Shown: positions 41,909-50,592 of the stretch, in pieces | Numbering within the stretch: position 1 is the stretch's first letter | How the letters are laid out: every line of letters begins with the position of its first letter | DNA from: Streptomyces sp. NBC_01571 | Lineage (GTDB): Bacteria; Actinomycetota; Actinomycetes; Streptomycetales; Streptomycetaceae | Length of the DNA stretch: 64,000 bases | Assembly: GCF_026339875.1 (NCBI RefSeq) | Contig: NZ_JAPEPZ010000003.1 | Coordinates: forward strand, 221,216-285,215 | Direction: 5' to 3' | Notes under the pieces: model-generated | The model's database searches: none | Seen by the model: the letters and a program-made list of their open reading frames with translations, nothing else | Told to the model about the DNA's origin: nothing | Program-made: the position numbers and the translations under genes

Positions 41909-42560
41909 GGTGGGCGTCTCCAAGGGTCGGATCCCGGGTGGCCGTCCTGGCATTGTGGGCGCCGCCGCCACCGCGCCACATCCCCGGCCGTGGTGATCCC
42001 GCCGAAGGCGACTGGCTCCCGGGAACCAGCCGGCGCCCAAACCCTCCGCCCAAAGAATGAGCCGCCCGCCCACCTGCCTGCCCCTGCCCGCCCACGGCAG
42101 CCGCAACGGCGGCTGCCGGCCCGCGCGCCGGTCTCCCGGCGGGCATGGGCTGCGTGCGGCGCCCGCCGGGCCCGTCCGGCAGGCGACCCGCGGTCCGGGC
42201 AGGGGAGTCGCGCCACTGGTCCCGTGGCGCCGGGGGTGCCGTCCATCCGGCCCGCGGATACGGCGCGTTCAGCCGCTTCCCGCATCCGCGGGCAGCCCGC
42301 GCACCACCCGCACCACCCACCCCGTCCGTCCGCACCATCCGCTCCGTCCGTCCGCACCATCCGGCCCGTCCGCACCGCTCGGACGGTCGGTGCGGCCGGA
42401 CGGTCGGGGCGGCCCGAGGTGCCCGAGGTGCCCGAGGTGCCCGAGGTGCCCGAGGTGCCCGGGCGGCCCGAGGTGCCGAACCGCCTTGCAGTCCGGCGCA
42501 GTTGCTGCCGGCCGCCCGCACGGCGGTGGCCCGTGCCGCCGCCGCGTGGGCGGTGCGGGT
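41909..42560. other. Gene-free spacer with a 9-bp minisatellite
   Basis: No supported gene between the SARP stop and the tandem ACP start. At 42414-42475 a GCCCGAGGT unit repeats about seven times with few changes, and near 42295-42375 there is redundant CCGTCCGCACCATCCG sequence. Long ORFs through this stretch are frames of the repeats. Confidence 0.65.
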
Positions 42561-43385
42561 TCAGCGGGCCCGTGCGGGCGCGGGGGGTCCCGCGCCGTCG
42601 AACGGTGCGGGCGCCGCCGCCGTCTCCGGCGCCGCCGTCTGGATGGAGTGCTGCAGCCGCCGCAGCCGCGGCGAGGGCTCCAGGCCCAGGTCGTTGACGA
42701 GGGTGGCGCGCAGCTGGTGGTAGACGCTGAGCGACTCGCTGCGCCGGCCGGAGCGGTGCAGGGCCAGCATGAACTGCGCGTGCAGGTTCTCGTGGGTGCG
42801 GTAACGGCTGGTCAGCACGGTCAGTTCGGGCAGCAGTTCACGGTGGCGGCCCAGCCGCAGATCGGCCTCGATGCGCTGGTCCAGCGCGCACAGCCGGCTC
42901 TCCTCCAGCCGCCGGGTCTCCATCGCCAGCTGCGCCCCGGCCTGCACGTCGGCGAACGCGGCCCCCGTCCACAGCCGCAGCGCCCCGGCCAGGGTGCGGG
43001 CCGCCTCGGCGAAGGCCCCCTGGTCCATGGCCCGGTAGCCCTCCCCCGCGAGCCGCTCGAACTCGCGCACGTCGCTGCTGCCGCCGCCGGAGACGAGCAG
43101 ATAGCCGCCCGGCAGGGTCATCAGGACGTCCTTGGCGCCGCTGCGGCCGTGCTCGAGCGCCTGCGCGATGAGCTCGCGCAGCTGCAGCACGTACGTCTGC
43201 AGGGTGGTACGGGCGCTGCGCGGCGGGGAGTTGCCCCACAGTTCCTCGATGAGGGCCGCGACGGGCACCACCTGGTCGGCACGGAGCGCGAGCAGCGCCA
43301 GGACCTGCCGCGGTTTCGGCGCCGTCGGGGTGATGGACACCCCGTTCTCCCGCACTGCCAGTGCGCCCAGTACGTCGATGTCCAC
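42561..43385 (-). CDS. SARP-family transcriptional activator (first of three)
   Basis: A 274-residue Streptomyces antibiotic regulatory protein. The OmpR-like winged helix spans about residues 1-100 (ITPTAPKPRQVLALLALRAD; then PRSARTTLQTYVLQLRELIA), and the bacterial transcriptional activation domain about 100-250 (LEESRLCALDQRIEADLRLG; EPSPRLRRLQHSI). Small SARPs like this activate biosynthetic operons by binding heptameric direct repeats next to the -35 region. The GTG at 43385 has GGGGAG upstream and lies about 30 nt from a good promoter set inside a 47-bp operator-like element. It is a close paralogue of the SARP at 55044-55910. Confidence 0.93.
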   Translation of the reverse strand: MDIDVLGALAVRENGVSITPTAPKPRQVLALLALRADQVVPVAALIEELWGNSPPRSARTTLQTYVLQLRELIAQALEHGRSGAKDVLMTLPGGYLLVSGGGSSDVREFERLAGEGYRAMDQGAFAEAARTLAGALRLWTGAAFADVQAGAQLAMETRRLEESRLCALDQRIEADLRLGRHRELLPELTVLTSRYRTHENLHAQFMLALHRSGRRSESLSVYHQLRATLVNDLGLEPSPRLRRLQHSIQTAAPETAAAPAPFDGAGPPAPARAR

Positions 43386-43423
43386 GCCGTCTCCCCTGCT
43401 CGGTGTCCCGTGCCGCACCCCCG

Positions 43424-43475
43424 ATTACAAAACAGCGCATCCGGTCTGTCAATACCCGACCGGTCGTGCTGTTTT
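43424..43475 (-). promoter_or_regulatory. Promoter and 47-bp operator-like element of the first SARP gene
   Basis: Reading leftward, TTGACA (43452-43447) and TGTAAT (43429-43424) are separated by exactly 17 bp, a strong sigma-70-type promoter. It is embedded in a 47-bp element (43429-43475) bounded by AAAACAGC and its inverted copy GCTGTTTT, with CCGACCGGTCG inside. An ungapped relative of the same length lies at 56356-56402 near the third SARP. The ACCGGTCG core resembles butyrolactone-receptor ARE sites. Confidence 0.8.
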
Positions 43476-43797
43476 AATGGGGGTGGGGGAGGCTGTCCGT
43501 CCGCGGCCCGTGCGCCGCCGGGGAGGGGCGGCTGCCAGGCGTCCTGCGCAACTCCGGTCCGGTTCCGGCCTGTTCCGGCCCGCTCCGGTGGGGCGGGGAG
43601 CGGCGGGGCGGGACCGGTCGGCGTCCCGCAAAGCAGACCGTGGGGTCTGCTCCTGGTGCGGAATGCCGGGCGGAAAGCGGAGCGGCGGGGAGTGCGGGGG
43701 GCGGGAAGTGCAGGGGCGCGGGGGCGGGTGCGGTGCGGGCGGGTGCCGTGGCGGTGCGGGGCGGTGCGGGCGGGTGCGCCGTGGCCGGTCCGCGGGG
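43476..43797. other. Intergenic region between SARP promoter and carboxylase gene
   Basis: About 320 bp, G-rich on the + strand (repeated GGGGCGGTGCGGGCGGGTGC words near 43720-43790). No gene or clear terminator was found although the carboxylase gene ends here. Confidence 0.45.
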
Positions 43798-45390
43798 TTA
43801 CTGCGGGGGGTTGCCGTGTTTGCGGGAGGGCAGGTCGGCGTGTTTGGCGTGCAGCATCGCCAGCGCGCGGATGAGGACCTCGCGGGTCTCGGCGGGGTCG
43901 ATGACGTCGTCGACCAGGCCGCGCTCCGCCGCGTAGTAGGGGTGCATGAGTTCCGCCTTGTACTCCTTGACCATGCGGGCGCGCATGGCCTCGGGGTCGG
44001 CGGCGTCGGCGATCTGGCGGCGGAAGATGACGTTGGCGGCGCCCTCGGCGCCCATCACGGCGATCTCGTTGGTGGGCCACGCGTACGTGAGGTCCGCGCC
44101 GATGGACTGGGAGTCCATCACGATGTAGGCACCGCCGTACGCCTTGCGCAGGATCAGCGAGATCCTCGGCACCGTCGCGTTGCAGTACGCGTACAGGAGT
44201 TTCGCGCCGTGCCGGATGATCCCGCCGTGCTCCTGGTCCACGCCGGGCAGGAAGCCGGGCACGTCCAGCAGGGTGAGGATGGGGATGTTGAAGGCGTCGC
44301 ACAGCTGCACGAACCGGGCGGCTTTTTCGGAGGCTTCGATGTCCAGGACGCCGGCGAGGGTCTGCGGCTGGTTGGCGACGATGCCCACCACCTGGCCGTC
44401 CAGGCGGGCCAGCGCGCAGATGATGTTGCGGGCCCAGCGTTCGTGGACCTCGAGGTAGTCGCCGTCGTCGACGAGTTCCTCGATGACCTTCGTCATGTCG
44501 TAGGGCCGGTTGCCGTCCGCGGGCACCAGGTCGAGGAGGATCTCGCCGCGCCGGCCGGCCGGGTCGTGGGCGGTGGTGTGCGGGGGGTTCTCGCGGTTGT
44601 TCTGCGGGAGCATCGACAGGAGGTAGCGGACCTCGGCGAGGCAGGTCTCCTCGTCGTCGTAGGCGAAGTGGGCCACGCCGCTGGTCTCGGCGTGCACGTC
44701 GGCGCCGCCGAGCCCGTTCTGGCTGATCTCCTCGCCGGTGACGGCCTTGACCACGTCCGGGCCGGTGATGAACATCTGCGAGGTCTCACGGACCATGAAC
44801 ACGAAGTCGGTCAGGGCCGGCGAGTAGGCCGCGCCGCCCGCGCACGGGCCGAGCATCACCGAGATCTGCGGGATGACGCCGGAGGCCTTGGTGTTGCGCT
44901 GGAAGATGCCGCCGTAGCCGGCCAGCGCGGAGACGCCCTCCTGGATCCGGGCGCCCGCGCCGTCGTTGAGGGAGACCAGCGGCGCCCCGGCCGCGATGGC
45001 CATGTCCATGATCTTGTGGATCTTCGTGGCGTGCGCCTCGCCGAGCGCGCCGCCGAAGATACGGAAGTCGTGGGCGTAGACGAAGACCGTACGGCCCTCC
45101 ACCGTGCCCCAGCCGGTGATCACACCGTCCGTGTACGGCTTCTTGGCCTCCAGGCCGAAGCCGGTCGCCCGGTGCCGGCGCAGCTGCTCGACCTCCTGGA
45201 AACTGTTCTCGTCCAGCAGCAGGGCGATGCGTTCCCGGGCGGTCAGCTTGCCCTTGGCGTGCTGGGCGGCGGTCGCCTTCTCGCTGGGGCCCAGCCGGGC
45301 CGCCTCACGGATCGCGTGCAGTTCCGCCACGCGTCCGCGGATGTCGGTCGGCCCCGGCTCGACGGGGGCGGGGGCAGTGGTCATTGCCAT
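43798..45390 (-). CDS. pccB: Acyl-CoA carboxylase beta (carboxyltransferase) subunit
   Basis: A 530-residue biotin-dependent carboxyltransferase giving malonyl-, methylmalonyl- or longer acylmalonyl-CoA. The paired crotonase-like domains show MLGPCAGGAAYSPALTDFVF (first oxyanion hole) and RKAYGGAYIVMDSQSIGADL (second), with DVPGFLPGVDQEHGGIIRHG between. Length and sequence are those of actinobacterial PccB/AccB proteins. The ATG at 45390 has AAGGGA upstream, 29 bp after the epsilon subunit gene. The biotin carboxylase (alpha) subunit is not in the window, so it must come from elsewhere. It supplies extender units to the PKS. Confidence 0.95.
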   Translation of the reverse strand: MAMTTAPAPVEPGPTDIRGRVAELHAIREAARLGPSEKATAAQHAKGKLTARERIALLLDENSFQEVEQLRRHRATGFGLEAKKPYTDGVITGWGTVEGRTVFVYAHDFRIFGGALGEAHATKIHKIMDMAIAAGAPLVSLNDGAGARIQEGVSALAGYGGIFQRNTKASGVIPQISVMLGPCAGGAAYSPALTDFVFMVRETSQMFITGPDVVKAVTGEEISQNGLGGADVHAETSGVAHFAYDDEETCLAEVRYLLSMLPQNNRENPPHTTAHDPAGRRGEILLDLVPADGNRPYDMTKVIEELVDDGDYLEVHERWARNIICALARLDGQVVGIVANQPQTLAGVLDIEASEKAARFVQLCDAFNIPILTLLDVPGFLPGVDQEHGGIIRHGAKLLYAYCNATVPRISLILRKAYGGAYIVMDSQSIGADLTYAWPTNEIAVMGAEGAANVIFRRQIADAADPEAMRARMVKEYKAELMHPYYAAERGLVDDVIDPAETREVLIRALAMLHAKHADLPSRKHGNPPQ

Positions 45391-45419
45391 GTCAGATCCC
45401 TTTCTGGGCGAGGTCCGTA

Positions 45420-45617
45420 TCACTGCCAGCCGCGCGGGCCGCGGTAGGCCCGGGGCCTCCTCCACCAGCGGGAGCCGTTGACCGGCCTGCCCCGGCGGGC
45501 GGGTGCGCCGCCCGCGCTGAGCGCGAGCAGCACCACGGTGAGTGCGGCCAGTTCCTCTTCGCCGGCCCGCCCGCGTTCCACGCGCAGGACGGGCTCGTAC
45601 TGGTTCGGGGTGCCCAT
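45420..45617 (-). CDS. accE: Acyl-CoA carboxylase epsilon subunit
   Basis: A 65-residue protein matching the small actinobacterial epsilon subunit that binds the beta subunit and raises carboxylase activity. The start PNQYEPVLRVERGRAGEEEL is typical (VxRGxxxxEELAALT), and the basic C-terminus (SRWWRRPRAYRGPRGWQ) is also common in the family. GGAGGGAGGAGG lies just before the ATG. It is the first gene of a two-gene operon with pccB, and four SARP-type heptamers lie 56-95 bp upstream. Confidence 0.9.
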   Translation of the reverse strand: MGTPNQYEPVLRVERGRAGEEELAALTVVLLALSAGGAPARRGRPVNGSRWWRRPRAYRGPRGWQ

Positions 45618-45672
45618 ACCTCCTCCCTCCTCCTCCTTCTTCTTCAGCCTTGGGGGACACCATCGGTCACCG

Positions 45673-45712
45673 CGCTCAAGAACCGCTCTCACTGCGCTTG
45701 AAGAGCGCTCCA
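45673..45712 (-). promoter_or_regulatory. SARP-type box: four heptamers with exact 11-bp spacing upstream of accE
   Basis: In the direction of accE the heptamers are TGGAGCG, TCAAGCG, GAGAGCG and TTGAGCG, each separated by 4 bp (period 11). This matches the known layout of SARP sites (TCGAGCG-like heptamers, one per helical turn). The last repeat ends 56 bp before the accE ATG. Three SARP genes in the cluster could supply the activator; which one binds is not known. Confidence 0.8.
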
Positions 45713-46083
45713 CGCCGCCGCCCGCGACCACAGGACGGCCCGGCACACCCGCGCCGCGGGGCCGCGGCGGCCGGACACGGCCCGCACGCAGCAGCACAGG
45801 CCGGGACGGGACGGCCGGGGCGGGGCGGGGCGGGGCGGGGGGAAACGCTTCGGCCAGTTGCCGTGGGTGCGGGGCGGGCGGGAGGTGTCCGGCGGGGCGG
45901 GCCGGGAGCGCGGGGGCGGGGCGTGCGCTCCGGTGCGCGGCGGGTGCGGGGCGGGGCGCGGACGTGATGTCTTGACGGCGCCCGCGGCGGTGATTACGGA
46001 TGCCGCCGGCAGCGGCGCGGGCGCGTGGAAATGGCCGACGGTAACCGTCTGGAGTGCGGCGACGGCGGAATCAGGAGTTCGAT

Positions 46084-46112
46084 TCGAGCCGCGCTGCAAG
46101 CGTCCTCCAGCG
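46084..46112 (+). promoter_or_regulatory. Possible second SARP-type box before the divergent SARP gene
   Basis: TCGAGCC, TGCAAGC and TCCAGCG start at 46084, 46095 and 46106, again an 11-bp period, reading toward the SARP at 46273. A TTGACG/TACGGA pair at 45972-46000 may be the promoter. Two more heptamer-like words (CGCTCGA, GGCTCCA) occur at 46149-46166 with the same spacing. Confidence 0.5.
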
Positions 46113-46272
46113 CCCCGGACAGCGGGCGTGACACCGGACTTGGAAGTCCGCTCGAGAACGGCTCCAGGAAATCGCTGGGGAGGGACGGCCGCGGCTAGCG
46201 TGAGCGGCGGCGCGGATTTCTGGCCACAAAAAGGAACGGGACAAGGAGCTCGACGACATACGGAGGAGACCG

Positions 46273-47094
46273 GTGAGGATTCAGGTTCTGGGTCCGTTGA
46301 GTGCCGAGGTCAACGGGGGATCCATCGTTCCGAGCGCGGGCAAGCCGCGGCAGATCCTGTCGCTGCTGGCGTTGTATCCCGGACGGGTGATGCCCGTCCC
46401 GACCCTCATGGAGGAGATCTGGGCGACGCAGCCCCCGCAGAGCGCACTGACGACCCTGCAGACCTACATCCTGCAGCTGCGCCGGCGGCTGGGCACCGCG
46501 ATGGGGCCCGGCGCGCCGGGCGGCGCCAAGGAGGTACTGGCCACCCGGCACGGCGGCTACCTGCTGCAGATCCCGCCCGACAGCGTCGACGTGCACCAGT
46601 ACGACCGGCTGACACGGGAGGGACAGACCGCGTTCGAGAGCGGCGACGACGAGGTCTCCGCCGCCCGCTTCCGCGAGGCCCTGGGACTGTGGGAGGGACC
46701 CGCCCTGGTCGACGTACGCCTGGGGCCGGTCCTGGAGATCGAGGTGGTCCGGCTGGAGGAGAGCCGGCTGGTCACCGTGGAGCGGCGCATCGACGCCGAC
46801 CTGCGGCTGGGCCGGCACGCCGAACTCATCGCCGAACTCATCGAACTGACCGCCCGTCACCCCCAGCACGAGGGGCTGCACTCGCAGGCCATGGTGGCGC
46901 TCTACCGCTCCGGCCGGCAGGCCTCCGCCCTGGAGGTCTACCGCAGACTGCGGGTCCGGCTGATCGAGGACCTGGGCGTGGAACCCTCCCCCCAGCTGCA
47001 ACGGCTGCACCAGGCCGTCCTCACCGTCGACCCCCAGCTGGACGTACTGGCCGGACCGCGCCACAGCTCCACCTACGACCTGTTCACGGCCTGA
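46273..47094 (+). CDS. SARP-family transcriptional activator (second of three)
   Basis: A 273-residue SARP with the winged-helix domain at the N-terminus (VPSAGKPRQILSLLALYPGR; PPQSALTTLQTYILQLRRRL) and the activation domain after it (LGPVLEIEVVRLEESRLVTV; LIEDLGVEPSPQLQRLHQAV). It is more diverged from the other two, which are near copies of each other. The GTG at 46273 follows a GGAG. It is transcribed away from accE/pccB, with a 655-bp shared upstream region containing two heptamer arrays, so it is a good candidate to control the carboxylase operon and itself. Confidence 0.93.
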   Translation: MRIQVLGPLSAEVNGGSIVPSAGKPRQILSLLALYPGRVMPVPTLMEEIWATQPPQSALTTLQTYILQLRRRLGTAMGPGAPGGAKEVLATRHGGYLLQIPPDSVDVHQYDRLTREGQTAFESGDDEVSAARFREALGLWEGPALVDVRLGPVLEIEVVRLEESRLVTVERRIDADLRLGRHAELIAELIELTARHPQHEGLHSQAMVALYRSGRQASALEVYRRLRVRLIEDLGVEPSPQLQRLHQAVLTVDPQLDVLAGPRHSSTYDLFTA

Positions 47095-47985
47095 GCCCGA
47101 GCCCGAGCCGAACCCGCGAGCAGGAGGGGCGAAAGCGGGAACGGGAGCGTGGACGGAGGCGGAGGCGGGGGACGGGCGACACGGCCGCCGCCGGGCAGCC
47201 TGCGGCCCCCGACCGGCCGGTGACAGCACGACAGGAAACCGGCCCGGGCCCGCCACCCCCGCCCCTGACCCCGGCCCCGGCCCCGGCCCCGGCGCTGGTT
47301 CGGCACCGGGTCTGGGCGGGGCGCGGGGGGCCGCCTGCATTTCCGCCCGCCACGGGCCGGGGGCCGCGCGGGGCGCGGGGCGCGGGGGCCGCGTGACTTC
47401 CCCGCCCGGTCCCGGCTCGGCCCGATGCCGGGCGGTGCCGGGACCGGGCGGTGCCGGCACCGGGCCGTTTTGGGCGCGTGCGGATGCCCCGCGGAACCGG
47501 CGCGCTCTCCCCGGCCCTTCAACTCCTCGACGGGAACGGGGTACGGGCGCATCCGTGCCGTGCGGGTCCGCCCACGGTCCCCGAACCTGCCGCAACGGCG
47601 GCGGGCAACGACGGCAGGGACGGTCCGCCCCGGCGGTGTCCCGGCAGCGCCGCGCAGCGGTGGCCGCCGGGACACCGCCGTCCGCGCCCCGCCCGGCCCG
47701 CCCGGCCCGCCCGGGGCGGCCGGGCGCGAACACACCGCCGCAGCCCCCTCCTTCACGGCCCCCTCCTTCGCGGCCCCCTCCTTCGCGGCCCCCTCCTTCG
47801 CGGGCCCCCTGCTTCGTGGACCCCGCTGCTTCGCGCGGGCGGCGGGGCCGCTGGTGCGCCCGCCCGGGCAACGCCCTGCCCCCGCCCCGGCAGCGCCCTG
47901 CGCTCACCGGACTTGCGCGCGACGCCGGCCCGGGGCCGGGTTCAAAAGGGCGGAGTTCAGGGGGGCAGGGTTCAGGGGGCGGGGT
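47095..47985. other. Gene-free 0.9-kb convergent region with two tandem repeats
   Basis: No gene supported. At 47750-47811 a 15-bp unit containing CCCCCTCCTTCGCGG is repeated about four times, and from about 47960 a 14-bp GGGGTTCAGGGGGC unit repeats four to five times and runs into the 3' end of the condensation/thioesterase-like gene. Both flanking genes converge here. Confidence 0.6.
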
Positions 47986-50253
47986 TCAGGGGGCGGGGTT
48001 CAGGGGGCGGGGTTCAGGGGGCGGGGTGAGGACGGCGCGGACGCCGCGGGCGAGGGCGGACGCGCTGGCGGCGGCATCGCCGATGCCGGTCATGACCACG
48101 GCCGGAGCGGGGCCGGCGGCATACGGCATGTGCTGGGCGAGTTCGTAGGCCGCCCGCCCGCCGGGCCCGCACCCGCACAGCACCAGCCGCCGGCCCGGCC
48201 CCCGGGCCTGGTGCAGTACGGCCTGCGGGGCGCCGGGGGCACCGTCGGCGTGCACGGCCACGATCTTCTCCGGGCCCCGGTGGCCGCGGACGAACAGGTC
48301 GTAACCGCCCCTGGGCACACCGGGGACGACGACCAGGCAGATCACGTCCGCGTGGGGGTGTCCGGGCCGCAGCACGCTCAGCGCGGGACGCGGCGGGGGC
48401 GGGGCGGGGCGGGCCATGCGCGGGACCGCGGCCCGGGCCAGCACGTCCAGCAGCTGCCCGGCGGTGGCCGCGGCATCCCGGTGTCCGGGCAGCGCGCCCA
48501 GCAGACGCACGCACTGGGCGTGCAGGGCGGCGGCGTCCTCGTCGGCCAGGCGCGCCCGGTCATAGACGGCAGTGAGGGCCAGACCGCCCCCGGTGTCGTG
48601 GCGGGCGGTGAGGGTCAGGGGCCGGCCGGTGGCGCCGGCCGCGGTGCGCGGGCTCTGCACGTCGATGCCCTGGGCGGCGAGTTCACCGCGCAGCGCCTGC
48701 GGCAGCAGGAGCGGGCCCTCGAACCGCACCAGGGTGTCGGCGCAGGGGTCGGTGAACGTGTCGGCGAACAGACCCGACCCCGCCCCCGACCCCGACACCG
48801 ACGCAGACACGGACCCGGACACGGCTGGGGGCGGGGAGGGTGGTCTGCCGCTCCACGCGCGGATCGACTCGGCGCCGGCCCACGGATAGGCGGCCAGGTC
48901 CAGGAGTGTGTCGCGGACCTGGTGCAGCAGGTTGGTGAGGGGTTCGTCGGGGTCGACGGTCACGGTCATCGGCAGCGGCCCGTCCAGCGGGCCGGGGATG
49001 CCCGCGGCGCCCGGCAGGGCGATGTCCCGGCCGGACAGCTGCACCCCGAAACTCACCGGCAGCGGACCTTGCGCGTCCGCCGCCCGGTACAGCAGCAGCG
49101 CCCACACCAGGTGCAGGGCGCTGCTCTCCGCCACGCCGCGCAGGGCCGCCCAGGAACGCAGCCGGAAGGTCTGGGCCGCCCGCAGCCGGGTGTGCAGGAG
49201 TCCGGGCCCGTGCTGCCCGGTTTCCCCGCCCGCCCGGCCCGGACGGGTCGCGGCGTGCCGCGGCGGCGCGGCCCGCGCCCACAACTGCCGTGCGGCGTCG
49301 GTGTTCTGGCCGGCCAGCCAGCGGGCGTGATCACGCAGGTCGGGGCGGCGTTCCCCGCCGGGCAGCACACCGCCCGCGGCGTAGGCGCGGTAGAACTCCC
49401 GCAGCAGCAGGTGCACGCCCCGCTCGTCCAGCAGCGCCGGGTGGTAGGTCAGCAGCACCCGCGGGGGCGGGGCCGGCACCGCGGCCGAGGACGCCCCCCG
49501 CAGCAGGGCCAGGCGCAGCAGGCCGGGCCGGTGCAGTGCAAAACCCCGCGCCCGGTCGCGCCGCAGAAGCCGCGCCCAGGTGACGGCGGTACGGGAGTGG
49601 ACGGCGATGTCGGCATCGGCGCGGGCGTGCAGCACCAGACGCGGTGAGGCGACCCAGTCGAAACAGGCCCGCAGCACCGACTCCCGGTCCACGACCGACT
49701 GCCACGCCGCGGCGAACCGGGCCACGTCCAGCGGCCCGGACCAGTCCCAGTACAACTGCTCCAGCTGACCGTCCCCGCCACCCGCGCCGCCCGTACCGTC
49801 CCCGCCGCCGGTGCTGTCCCAACCGTCCGTACCGCCGGTGCTGTCCGTGCCGTTGGCGGGGCCGGTGTGATCAATGTGGTCGGTGTGGTCGGTGGCGCCG
49901 GCGGGGGCGAGGGCCGCGATCAGCAGGGTCTGCTGGTGTCCGGTGACCGGGAGGACCTCACCGCCCGGCGGGGGCGGGGCCAGCACGTCGGCCAGCAGTT
50001 CCGCGGGCAGCGGGACGGGGCCCGGCGCGCCGGCGGGCGGGGTCAGGCGCAGGGTGTGACGGCCGGGCCGGTGACTGTCCAGCGCGACGTCGAAGGCACG
50101 GTGGCGCTGCGCGAGGCGGGCGGCGACGCTCTCCGCGTCGGCCGGGCCCAGCGGGCCGCACAGTTCCAGCACGAGCGGGCCCCCCGGCGGGGGCGTACCC
50201 GGCTCGTGGACCACGGCAAGAACGGCGCCCCGCGGCGCGTACCGGCTGCTCAT
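47986..50253 (-). CDS. Condensation-domain/thioesterase-like fusion with both active sites altered
   Basis: A 755-residue protein. Residues about 100-560 read as an NRPS-type condensation domain (GHQQTLLIAAL; YWDWSGPLDVARFAAAWQSV; VLRACFDW). The catalytic HHxxxDG reads LTYHPALLDERGVHLLLREF, so the motif is broken. The last 170 residues resemble a type II/terminal thioesterase, but the nucleophile elbow GxSxG reads VLCGCGPGGRAAYEL, with Gly in place of Ser. A repeat-derived Gly/Thr/Asp insert (TGPANGTDSTGGTDGWDSTG) lies near residue 140. The ATG is at 50253. It could be a non-catalytic scaffold or an acyltransferase with altered chemistry; its partner carrier is probably the tandem ACP. Confidence 0.7.
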   Translation of the reverse strand: MSSRYAPRGAVLAVVHEPGTPPPGGPLVLELCGPLGPADAESVAARLAQRHRAFDVALDSHRPGRHTLRLTPPAGAPGPVPLPAELLADVLAPPPPGGEVLPVTGHQQTLLIAALAPAGATDHTDHIDHTGPANGTDSTGGTDGWDSTGGGDGTGGAGGGDGQLEQLYWDWSGPLDVARFAAAWQSVVDRESVLRACFDWVASPRLVLHARADADIAVHSRTAVTWARLLRRDRARGFALHRPGLLRLALLRGASSAAVPAPPPRVLLTYHPALLDERGVHLLLREFYRAYAAGGVLPGGERRPDLRDHARWLAGQNTDAARQLWARAAPPRHAATRPGRAGGETGQHGPGLLHTRLRAAQTFRLRSWAALRGVAESSALHLVWALLLYRAADAQGPLPVSFGVQLSGRDIALPGAAGIPGPLDGPLPMTVTVDPDEPLTNLLHQVRDTLLDLAAYPWAGAESIRAWSGRPPSPPPAVSGSVSASVSGSGAGSGLFADTFTDPCADTLVRFEGPLLLPQALRGELAAQGIDVQSPRTAAGATGRPLTLTARHDTGGGLALTAVYDRARLADEDAAALHAQCVRLLGALPGHRDAAATAGQLLDVLARAAVPRMARPAPPPPRPALSVLRPGHPHADVICLVVVPGVPRGGYDLFVRGHRGPEKIVAVHADGAPGAPQAVLHQARGPGRRLVLCGCGPGGRAAYELAQHMPYAAGPAPAVVMTGIGDAAASASALARGVRAVLTPPPEPRPLNPAP

Positions 50254-50592
50254 CCGCCCTCCCGCGAACCAGGGACCACACCCGCGGCACACCAGCGGAC
50301 CGGCCCCCCGCTCCCCCTACCGCACCCACCGCACCGGCCAGACCGGCCGGACCGGCCCCGCGCAGCCAACACACCCGGCACACCCGGCAGTACCGGCTGG
50401 GCGGGCAGTAACGGCTGGGCGGGCCGAAGGGATCGTGGGGACAGGCGGGATCGTGGTGCCCGGCCGGTATCCGGCCGGGCGGCGGCGAAAGCTGCCGCCC
50501 GGCCTGCCGCCGGCGGCACGGGGCCGCGCGGGGGCGGGCGGGGCGGTGTGCGGTGGGGTGGCTGCACGGTGGTTCACGACGCCCGCCTCTCG
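50254..50592. other. Intergenic region with short CCGGC-rich repeats
   Basis: About 340 bp between two leftward genes. The segment 50330-50420 has redundant GTACCGGCTGGGCGGG and CACCCGGCA words. No gene or terminator was recognised. Confidence 0.4.

Noticed and set aside
38720..42697. A 1325-codon open frame on the + strand, including a long Gly-Leu run
   Set aside because: The Gly-Leu run is the antisense reading of the EPQP repeat in the KS-like gene, and the rest is antisense to the tandem ACP and SARP genes.
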